A stretch of 64,000 nt of DNA from Procambarus clarkii. Lineage: Eukaryota; Arthropoda; Malacostraca; Decapoda; Cambaridae. Where the stretch lies: contig NC_091233.1 of the NCBI RefSeq assembly GCF_040958095.1, positions 20,304,824 to 20,368,823 on the forward strand, in the 5' to 3' direction. Positions 25,401 through 37,400 of this stretch are shown piece by piece. Each line of letters opens with the position of its first letter. The first letter of the stretch is position 1. The notes under the pieces are model-generated. The model was given only the letters and a program-made list of their open reading frames with translations, was not told the DNA's origin and made no database searches. The position numbers were made by a program, and so were the translations under genes.

Positions 25401-28400
25401 AATTCATAAATCACACTAGCGTGATATATATCAGAGAAAATCCACTGGGGCTGTGAGGTGACACGAACCTGCGACCAAGGCATTGCCAGCCACATACTCT
25501 ACCACTGTACCATCATTCACTGGTTAAAGTCATACAACAGGATTTCTACTGAAATCCAATACAGTACATACTGACAATGCTTTGGTTGTGGATTTGTGGC
25601 GTCTCGCAGACCTAGTGGATTTTCAATAATAATAATAGGTTAAAGTGGTTTACATAGTGAGCCAAGTAATTTGATATTACTGTATATAAAGCACTGGTTA
25701 CGTACAGCGTTTCAGGCATAACTTATAAAAATAACAAAATAAATTTGTTAGTTTTTATATTGTCCTGACAGTGCTTCCAGTACACTGTTTTCTGTATATA
25801 CTGGTGTGCTTCTCTTAAGCTGGCAATATTAGCAATCTATAGTTAGTTATTTTCTAGTAGTATAATCTTGCAGGGAATTGCACGTAGTAATCTATGCACT
25901 CGGAACCTAGTGTACAAATATGCTGTACAATGTCGTATATTGAAAACTATGGGCATTAATATTGTTTATGCAGTTAATACCTATGCCCAAAAGACATATC
26001 ACCTATATATGCTCCAAAAATATAATGTTGCCCTGATACGCTTAAAACATAGTCACCCCTTACACGCTCAAAACATACCAAGTTATTTATTATACTGTAT
26101 TAGTTATGTTTGAGGTGTAGGCTTCTTTGTCAGAAATATTTCGTGGAATAATACTATCGATATCTATACAAACCTTTCTTTGTCTGAGGATGGAGGGCGG
26201 ATGCTTGAGGGCTAGCCTCATCGAACTTTGCCAGTGGATTGGGTTAAGGTGAGATGGAGAAAGGGTGAAAAAAGTGGGGGAAAAAAGAAGAGACCCAGGT
26301 GCAGCCAGGTTACCCATATTTCATATACCGTGTGTATATATATATACTGTATACACACACATGAATGTGCTCCCTCTCTCAAACACAGAGTGAGAGAGAG
26401 AGAGGAAGACTTCTGATGTGGATGAAATATTTTCTAACAGAAAGATTAGAGCGGTAATCAGAGGCAATGTATCTGGCTGAAGGAGTGTTACCAGTGGTGT
26501 ACCGCAGGGTTCAGTTGTTGCACCAGTAATGTTCTTGATAAATGATCTACCAGAAGGAATAGCAAAGTGCACGAACATGTTTGCAGATGATGCTAAAATA
26601 TTGTGGAATATAGGAGACTCGGACGATTGTCATGCCCTTGAAATTTATCTAGATAAAATAAGTGCTTGGAGCGACATGTGGCAAATGAAATTCAATGTGA
26701 ATAAATGCCATGTTATGGAATGTGGAGTTGTAGAAAATAGACCACATACAACTTACAAATTATGTAGAAAAGAATTGAAGAACTTGAACAAAGAAACACT
26801 GAGGGGAGAAGTATGCGTCGTTCTCCATGTTCAGACTCTCTTTTAATAACATGGATGGTGAAATACTAACACTGTTCATGACTTTTGTGAGACCAAAATT
26901 TGAATTTGTAGCAGTTAAATTGTGCTCATATCTCAAGAAGCACATCAATAAACTGGAATAGTTGCAAAGGCATGCTACAAAATGGCTCCCGGAACTGAAA
27001 AACAAGAGTTGAGGAGAAGCTAGAAGTGTTAAATATGCCAAAACTAAAAGATAGAAGAGAGATGATATGATCACCACTTTACAAAATAATTACAAGAATT
27101 GACCAATTTGACAAAGAGGAATTCCTGAAATCAGCAACTTCAAGAAGAGGAGGTGACAAATTCAAGCTAAGAAAACAAAGGTTCCAAAAAAATATTAGAA
27201 AAGTTTTCTTTTGCAAACAGTGGTAAATGGGTCGAACCAGTTAAGAAAGAAGGTGGTGGTGGCCAAAAGCATTGGTAGTTTCAAAGCGTTATACGACAGT
27301 ACTGCAGAGATGGGACACTACGAGTGTAGCTCTCATCCTGTCACTAGTAGTAGTAGGCATCCATCAGTCTTGGGAGACTATGGAGGTGTGCTCTGGATGT
27401 TGGTCCAGAATGGCCTCTCCAGGGCACAAAGCCAGGGTAGGTTGATACATGGGAGAAGTTGTCACCCATTCAGCAGGTCCCCTTATCACGACGTCAAAAG
27501 AGAGTCCCCACACTTAGGTAATTACATGCGCACACTCACTCACTCTTGCACACACACTCACTGTTTCTCTCTCTTACTCGTTAATGTAATTGCTGTTAGT
27601 CATATCCTATATGACCCACAATATAAGTGAACCTTGGTTTGGATTATATTTGTATGCAAATCTGTTGCTTCACATTCACCTGCAGAAGGTGGTGGTGGTG
27701 GTTTCATGTCCAAAAGCTTGCTCAGTTTGCATGGTGTTGCCCTAGACGAGTTTGCCCTGTTGATGGTGTGTCTCTCTTTACAGCCTCCATAGCAACAAAT
27801 GACGGAGAGAGCGATACCCGAAGCATGAGTGAGTATTCCCCTTTTTTTGCTGTGTAGGCCTTGCCGATATTGTTATGTATTCCGTGTGTGGTGTGATATT
27901 TTCCCTTTTGAAGCTCAGCAGGAGTATGTTACATCTAATTCTAGATGTAATCTAATTGTAGATGTAAGGGATATACAATTCCCTTCGATTAGAATAAGGG
28001 ATTCTAGATGTAGTTAACGCTCCCATTTTCCTATATTTGTATTAAATATTTAATAACACTAGCTGTAACTACTCTGCTGGGCTAGAAAAGTATGTAAGGA
28101 CGTGCATGCAGCTGTGACACGTTTACAAGCATTTAAGACGCCATTCGGAAAACGTGCAACAAATGCAGGAAGTGTAAAGTTCACTATACAGTAATAGTTA
28201 ATTTTCGTATTGGATCTCCTTATATTCATCCTGATAGATGATGATAATAAATATTCATTTCTTATTGTATACTGTATGTGCATGTATTTTTTACAATTTC
28301 AATTTCCTATTGTATCACTGTTCATATTGTATGGCACCATGCTGTTTTAATGTCATCACCACACCCATCAGAACCCCTTTTAAATTTTTACGCAACAATT

Positions 28401-31400
28401 TGAAACATCTTCGATTATGATACCCAGTTTACGGATATGTGCCGAGAACGTCCATCATTGTGTCGCATGGTGGAGGAATTAAAGCAATTGCTTAATTCAT
28501 AGCTAGGAACTTGTTGGTAGGTAGTCAAGAGGCATCAGTTGTAAGGAAATGTGCCCAAATGTCTCGTCCTTCTTCCTTGAACCATTCATTTCTGATCTGT
28601 CTTGATGAGAGAGGGGAAGAGGTTCAACATGAGAGATAAGGGGGTCAACATGAGAGAGGGGGGGGGATCAGCATGAGAGATAGGGGGGTCAACATGAGAG
28701 ATAGGGGGGTCAACATGAGAGGGAGGGGGGGCCAACAGGAGGGATAGGGGGGTCAACAAGAGAGATAAGGGGGTCAACAGGAGAGATAAGGGGGTCAACA
28801 TGAGAGGGGGGGGAGGTTCAACATGAGAGATAAGGGGGTCAACATGAGAGGGGGGGGGATCAACATGAGAGATAGGGGGGCCAACATGAGAGATAGGGGG
28901 GTCAACAGGAGAGATAGGGGGGTCAACAGGAGAGATAAGGGGGTCAACAGGAGAGATAGGGGGGTCAACAGGAGAGATAGGGGGGTCAACAGGAGAGATA
29001 GGGGGGTCAACAGGAGAGATAGGGGGGTCAACAGGAGAGATAGGGGGGTCAACATGAGAGATAAGGGGGTCAACATGAGAGATAGGGGGTCAACATGAGA
29101 GGGAGGGGGGGCCAACATGAGAGATAAGGGGGGGGCCAACATGAGAGATAAGGGGGTCAACAGGAGAGATAAGGGGGTCAACATGAGAGAGGGATGAGGT
29201 TCAACATGAGAGATATTGGGGAGCCAACATGAATACAGTACAGTACATATATCCTTATGAACTGACTCGTGACATTCAAGAAACTGGAAGAATGGATGGA
29301 AATGTCGGGAGTTTGAACTTAGGGTTCTTTTCCCTTTGCTGTCTTGCATTGTTTTCCTCATTAATTTTTCTCAAGCTCTTTTTTTTATGAGTTTGATTGG
29401 CTTTCCGTGCTGTTTGAGTCACTTTCTAATCTCTTTTACCTTCACCTCATTGAGTTAACCAATATGCATTGAAAAGTCATGGATGTCCTGGACAAGCTGA
29501 AGGCTTAGCTATATCAGTGATTAAGATCTGGTAAGGCTGGCCTACGTCAGGCTGCAAGCAGCCGCGTCCAACAGCCTGGTTGATCAGTCCAGCAACCAGG
29601 AGGCCTGGTCGACGACCAGGCCGCGAGGACGCTAAGCCCCGGAAGCACCTCAAGGTAACCTCAAGGTAAGGTAAGGTTTGGTAAAGGGGCCTGACAGCCG
29701 AGTGGACAGCACTCGGGATTCGTAGTCCTGAGGTTCCGGGTTCGATCCCCGGTGGAAGCGGAAACAAATGGGCAGAGTTTGTTTCACCCTGATGTCCCTG
29801 TTCACCTAGCAGTAAATAGGTACCTGGAAGTTACAGCTACTATGGGCTGCTTCATGGGGGTGTGTACCATAAAGGAGGCCTGGTCGAGGACCGGGCTGCG
29901 GGGACGCTAAGCCCCGAAATCATCTGGAAATAACCTCAAGAGGAGGTGGTACTGAGAAGCCAACCCTTGTTGAACCATTTGATGTCCTCCAGGTTCTGTT
30001 TTAACCTTTTCTTGTCTTCCTTTGTGTGGTTCTCTCTTCTTAGTGGTCACAATTTGTCTTGTTTTTTTTATTTCCTGTAATTTCTGAGCACTCCATCTGT
30101 TGTGTGTGTGTGGAGGGAGCAGCTGGCACTCTTATTATTGTTGATGCAATACATCAACTTTGACTTTATCTCTAAATGAATCATCAAATGCATTAATATC
30201 TCGGCTACAAATAGTGTAAATATTAGTCATTATATTAATTTAGTAAAATTAATTTATTCCAACTTATTTTTAAAGACACAGTACAGTACTCTAATTTTAA
30301 TGGAGGGTATTTTTGTTTAAGCATTTTACATTAATTTTTATAATACTATACTGTACATTTTGGCATTGGTATAAATCCAACATAATTGTCTCATAATTTC
30401 AGGAGGAGACGACTACATAATCTTGAGTTATGAGGGCGTACAGCAGACAGAAATCTCGTACACTCGACCGGTAGTTCTTCTGGGTCCCCTTAAGGACAGA
30501 ATTAATGATGATCTTATATCAGAGTTCCCCGACAAATTTGGCAGCTGTGTCCCCCGTAAGTATTTGAATATACTGTACCTATTTGTTTTGTGTACAATAC
30601 AGTACAGTCTAAACTGTTTGTAAGTACAGTCTCTCGATAGGGAGTTGTTTGTAGGGAGGGTTGGGTGATTTTGAAAGGTTCTCGAGTGTCATGGCAGTCA
30701 TACTTCGGTGGGGCTTTTGAGTGTGTGTGTGTGTCTCCCGTGAGCTCCGGGCTTCATTTTTAAAGGAGGTAAGGTGGCTTATAAGGCATCTCGTGTCTCT
30801 GGGGTTAAGACTCGCTTGGAGCATAGCAATTTGTGAACTGTTTGTCCTGCTTCATTTGTTAATATACACCTGTATCATAAAGATGGAGTGAAATTAATCA
30901 TGCCTAAAATTTGACCAGATACTACCCGGCCACGACGAGAATACGAAGTTGATGGACGGGACTATCATTTTGTAGCCTCAAGGGAACAAATGGAACGTGA
31001 TATTCAGAACCATCTATTCATTGAAGCTGGGCAGTATAATGACAATCTTTATGGAACATCTGTTGCGTCTGTCAAAGAGGTGGCCGAGAAGGTAAGGGCA
31101 AAGAAAGGGAAAATCTAAACAAAGTTAATAATTTAATTATAATTATATACAGTATACATATGTGAGTATGGGTAATATAAATGGATTTGTTTATGTATGG
31201 ATATTACTGTTTGTTCTTGGTAAAATATAAACTAATGCTGTAATAATGAACTGACCGCAAGACAGGTTAACAATCTGTATCTGCACCAGGGAACTTTTCA
31301 AACTGTCTCTAATACGTTACTCCGATGCTGGGGAGAGAGACAGGAGAATAGTACTACTAAATCCAGCCTAGGGGTGACTGGCAGTAAGCCAATTGTAAAA

Positions 31401-34400
31401 TTCAAAGTTCTTCCAAGCCCTCATAGGCAATCCATGGACCTCCAATGAGCATTGTTGCTGCAACAAGAGAATAGTATAACAGAAGAACAGGTCTAGACAC
31501 GGCGACACCCAGTCTATCGGTAGAAATGAGAATCCACACCTTCTAATGGGTGTTACTGTAACAGCAATTGCTAGGTCAGGTAAGGAGCTCATGCGATAAC
31601 AGCATTGTCAGCCTTACTAAGCTGCTTGAGAGTGCTAGTCAGGATAAAAAGATAACGCAAGACATCACTCAACTCTCAGGAGCTGTATAAAAGCTTGAAG
31701 GATAGATAGAGGAGGCATTGAGAACTGGAGTGTGCGTTGCACAGATTTGTAAAGGTTGAACATTATTGCCTCATGCAGAGTGGAGTTCAATGTGTGTGTT
31801 GTAAATACCTGTACAGCACTGTACTAATCTCTTGCTACTGCTGCTTATCAAGTTCTATTGGCTCAAGTAAGAAAATATTGTTAGGCTATCACAGTTCAGT
31901 TAATTCAGTACACAATTAGTTTTAAACTTCAACTCCTTTTTTTGTTTGAAGCATTTATCTGAATTATGATTGGTTGACCTTCAGCAACTAGACGAGTCCT
32001 TTGTTCTCGTTGCCCTAATTGTCATTTACGTATTCCCGAGTGAGTCAAGGTCATTTAATCATTCGTTAACCCTTGGGCCGCTAGGGGTCCAAATGGCTTC
32101 AACACTCACAGGCGCAACAACAAAAATCCCAAAAATTTATTTTTCTTTTTAATCTCTTTATTTGTGTTCCCTGAGCACGGGAAAAATAATAAAAAAATTA
32201 ATTGTACAGTACTTATCAATGACGTAAATGAGCCGAGAAGTTGGCCGATGACGTCACGATTCATCTTCGCTGGAGCGCTGTGCACCCGGGCTGAGTCAGG
32301 CGCGACGGAGAAGGACCCCGAGTTGACACGAATTTATTTTCGCGGTATTATTTACAGTATCTATGGTATTTTTACACCCAGTTATTTCACTGGTGTGGCA
32401 TAAACATTTTCTTGGTCCACTTCACTGTTTTCCGTACACACACTACTGCTCCCACCATCATATCACATTTCTCCACCAAACGCATGTTGATGTTACAGTC
32501 CAAGACACAATCTGGCTTACAGATTATTTGTTTTGTTGTTCTGTTCACCTTGCCACTGTCCAACATTGTACCATTGTGAATGGTGGTCAACATGTTCACT
32601 TTACGCCTGTCTTTCCACTGCACTGAAAGTATTGCACCTGTTTTTCTTAGCTCACAATCACCAACCTGCACCAACCTTTGTTCCACTGTTTGGTACCTTG
32701 AGTTTGGAGATTGTTTTATTTGTCAGAGGATTTGTATATCTTGAGGTTATCTTGAGATGATTTCGGAGCTTTTTTTTAGTGTCCCCGCGGCCCGGTCCTC
32801 GACCAGGCCTCCACCCCCAGGAAGCAGCCCTTGACAGCTGACTAACACCCAGGTACCTATTTTACTGGTAGGTAACAGGGGCATAGGGTGAAAGAAACTC
32901 TGCCCATTGTTTCTCGCTGGCACCTGGGATCGAACCCAGGACCACAGGATCACAAGTCCAGCGTGCTGTCTGCTCGGCCGACCGGCTCCCTATCTTGTGG
33001 TCAGTTGAAGTAACTAGTAGCAGCAATTTGGGAAGAGGTTCATTGAATGTTTTCAAGTAACTCATTGGTGTCTGGATAGGCTTACAATTTTTGTATTATT
33101 AATTTATGATTTATTACTGTTTATTATTACAATTTATTATTTTTGTGTCTTGCCGTAATTTTAGTATGACCTGGAAGGGACAGTTTGAAAAGATCATCCC
33201 TAGTGCACCGATACAGATTGTAACGTGTCCTGGGGTAAGGATGCTGTTTTCTTTCCTGTTACAAACAATAAAGTTAATTGCTTTGAAAAGTGACTTTGAG
33301 TTTACTCGATCTGATTTATTAAGATTTTCCAGGTATTCTTGTTTTTTGGATGATTGAAATAATTAGGTGGTTTATTGCAAACGATGAGTCACAATAACGG
33401 GGCTGAAGATACGAAGATTAAACCACACATCAGAAGATGAGGAGACGACGACATTTTGGTCCATTCTGGACCATTATCACGTCGAGTGTCTTGATAATGG
33501 TCCATGACGGACCGAAACGTCGTCATCTCCTCATCTTCTGGTGTGTGGTTTAGTCTTAATAGGTGATTTATTGTGTTTAATTGCATAAAATCCTTTCACG
33601 TTATACAGGTTTCAGAAAATGTTTAATTTATAAAGTGTTTTGATCACAGGTATGTTATGTAATGTGTAGTTATTTAGGTATAAATGTTTACTACTTTGTA
33701 TGACTTTGATTTTTAACAAAAATATGAATAATGATGATGTAATTCTAGGGTAAGCATTGTATCCTTGATGTAAGCGGGAATGCCATCAAGAGACTTCAAG
33801 TTGCGCAGCTCTACCCTATTGCTATTTTCATCAAACCGAAGTCAGCTGAACAAATTATGTAAGTATAATTGGAAGATGGAAGAGAAAAAAAATAGTTTGT
33901 ATATAGTGCATTGTATGGCAATTTATATTTTGAGTTAATTTTGTTGACTTTATACTTTTAAGAACACGCAGAGAATTCATAATAACATGATACGTATAGC
34001 AGTGAACAAATTCACAAGGGCCGTGATTAGGGTTCAAACCTATTCGATTATGGCTCGACTCTCACAAGTCGAGCCTGGCCTCAGGCCGGGCTTGGGGAGT
34101 AGAAGAACTCCCAGAAACCCATCAAGCAGGTATGGGTTTGAATCCTCATCAAGGCCCTTGAGAATTTGTTCCTTGATATATTAGGTTATTGTGAATTCTT
34201 TGTGTATTGAAGTAGGGGCATCAGAGGTAGAACTATTTAGTTGGCAGAGCCCGAGTGCATAAGGGAATTGTGTAAAACCCCGGTTCGGCTTCAGTGGAAG
34301 CCTCGGGGTCCTTGTGGGGGCACTAGCACTCCAGGTTGTAATTCTTATATAGTGTCTTGTACGGTGTCGTGGTACAGCCCTGGAAACAAACCGAAACTGT

Positions 34401-37400
34401 CTCTATTTTCCGCTTGTTACAACTTGCAATAAAGTTGTTACATCTTGGCTTAACGTGTTTATGATGTGCAGGCGATGAGTCACAATAACGTGGCTAAAGT
34501 ATGTTGACCAGACCACACACTAGAAGGTGAAGGGACGACGACGTTTCGGTTCGTCCTGGATCATTCTCAAATCGATTGTATTCCCACTCTCACAATCGAC
34601 TTGAGTCCAGGATGGACCGAAACGTTGTCGTCCCTTCACCTTCAAATGTGTGGTCTGGTCAACGTGTATATGACATATTAGAACGTTGTTACAACTTGCT
34701 ATATTGGTTATTGGGGAGTAGAAGAACTCCCAGAACCCCATCAACCAGGTATCAACCAGGTTGTTATAACTGGTTAGGAGGTGTTAAAACTTGTTCGAAC
34801 GTTGTACCAACGTCGTAGGTTCGGTGTGTGTTTGGCGGGAGTTGACTAGAGTGCGTCTGGGAACATCCAGCGCATAGGTTTGAACCCACATTAACCCTTA
34901 ACATGCTCGGGGTTTAATATCCTGTCATCCCCACAGGCGCATGTCATTTTGAAAAAAAAAAAATATATATTTTTTCTTTCTAACCTGTTAATTTGTGTTC
35001 ATTGATCACGGGAAAAATAATAAAAAAATCGTAAGTGGCATATATTGCCCGCTATAGGGCGGGGAAGTCTGGCAAATTATAAGCACTAACTCAGCGTGCG
35101 TCCCAGGCGGTCTGTTGCTCGCAAGCTGTCAGGCCAGAGTTGCCACAAAGAGATAATTACCGAATTATTTCAATGTCTCTGATTGATTTTTCATACTTTT
35201 TTTGCTGTAATATTATTCAATAGTGTGTAGTTTGATATATTTATATAATAAAATAAGTGAATCATTGCTGTACTCTAAAATATGGTGTGCATATTGTTGA
35301 TTCAATTATGTTCATCAATCAGTGAACAAATACTTTGTCGGTTATTACACTATAAGCACAGGTTATATATAAGTATTTGCATGTTTTGTTCACTATAATG
35401 AACCACTAAGTAGCTATTATGAGTCAAAAAGTAATGAGTGACCGCCGTGTACCAGCCAGCCACTCCCGCCCTCCCTCCAGTCATCTGACTCACCCTCATT
35501 CTCCTCCCACAATAATGTTTTTGCTATAATTCACTATATACAGACGTTATATATAAGTATCTACATGTTTTGTTCACCATAACTGTACATCTAACTGTAC
35601 ATATGGTGAGTAAAGGCACAGTGATGTGGCTACTCACACAGTCAGCTGATCGGCGGCTGCCCTCAAGGCCAGACGCACTAATATTTCTCCTCTAACAATA
35701 CTGTGTGGTGTTATTACGCTATATACTCACATTATATATCAATATCTACCTGTTTTATTCATCATACTTGTACAAATAAACTGGTATGGTGCCCAAAGAC
35801 CATCGTGGTAACCAGTAAACAACACCGTCGTCTGCACGGTGGCGTCGTGCAGACGACGCCACCGCCCTCACCAATATGGCGGCTCCAAACCTTCTCTTGC
35901 TGTTTATACCCTCTATACGCACGTTATATATAAGTATCTACATTTGTGTTCACCATAGCGAACCACTAAGCTGGTATGGTGAGTGCAGTCAATAAAAGGT
36001 GGCCACACACAGTCAAAAGACATCGCCACCACCCTCCCTCTCACAGCATTACACCTCCTTCCATGGCGCACAGCGCTAAATATCACCACAATCCTGCTAT
36101 TATCAGAACCCTGGTCAGTTTTATCACAGTCAGGGGTCTTCTGTAATAATATCATCGCTACATAATAGCATGAACAAGTATAATTTGGCATTTTTAGGCG
36201 ATGCTGTGGTCACAAGCTGAACAGCAGTGCTGTTAGCTCATGCTGCGTGCGTCAGGCTTGGTTGCTCACTCAATACTGAGGCCAATAATACCCGGGAGAT
36301 TGGCCCACAATTTAAAAAAAAAATGGCGTCTGTTTACAAGAGCCCTGATGAAGGTGTGGTGAACCCCGTGTATCCGCGGGCTGTTTAAATCTTGCGTAGT
36401 ACTCCAACACATCATATGACGTGATGCGCAGTTTACTGGAACAACGTCCAGCACGTCATATGACGTGATGCGCACTTTAAGGGTTAAGGCCCTTGTTCAT
36501 TTGTTAAGAATGTCATTTAACTATGTTGTTACCTTTGATATGCTCCCCCAAGATGGCTGTCATGAGTATTTTTTGTCTTTTGTAATAGTATTCAAATATT
36601 TGAATCACACCTTTCCAAGTTTAAAAGTGTTCTCTGTAGGATTATGCAGAATGGACAGTAGTACCAGCAGTAAGTCAGCATCTATCATTGATCGGGAGAG
36701 TGGAATAGTATGTTAAATGTGTGCGTGTGTGTACTTAATTGTACTTATCTAGTTGTGCTTGTGGGGGTTGAGTCTTGTCTACACTTGAAGCTGTGTATGG
36801 AGTCAGCCTCCTACACATCACTTTCTAATGCATTCCATTTGTCTACTACTCTAGCACTGAAAAAAAAATTCTAACGTCTCTATGGCTCATTTGGGCACTC
36901 GGTTTCCACCTGTGTCCCCTAGTGCGTGTGGCCCTTGTGTTAAATAGTCTGTCTTTGTCTACCCTATCAATTCCTCTGAGAATCTTGTATGTGGTGATCA
37001 TATCCCTTCTAACTCTTCTGTCTCCCAGTGACGTGAGGTTTAATTCCCGTAGTCTCTCCTCGTAGCTCATACCCCTCAGTTCGGGTACTAGTCTGGTGGC
37101 AAACCTTTGAACCTTTTCCAGTTTAGTCTTATGCTCGACTAGATATGGACTCCATGCTGGAGCCGTATACTCCAGGATTGGTCTGACATATGTGGTATAG
37201 AAAGTTCTGAAAGATTCCTTACACAAGTTTCTAAAGGCCGTCCTTATGTTAGCCAACCTGGTATATGCCACTGATGTTATCCTCTTGATATGGGCTTCAG
37301 GGGACAGGTCTGGCGTGATATCAACCCCCAGGTCTTTCTCTCTCTGACTCTTGAAGTATTTCATCTCCCAAATGATACCTTGTATCTGGTCTCCTGCTCC

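Noticed and set aside
27340..27490. Conserved-looking stretch with catccatcagtcttgggaga
   Set aside because: It resembles a dispersed repeat, but no second copy was found here, so no class is assigned.
33165..33234. 70-nt candidate exon between GUK exons, after attttag and before gtaagg
   Set aside because: It would shift frame and stop at once; no match to the family and a weak pyrimidine tract. A poison exon is possible but unsupported.
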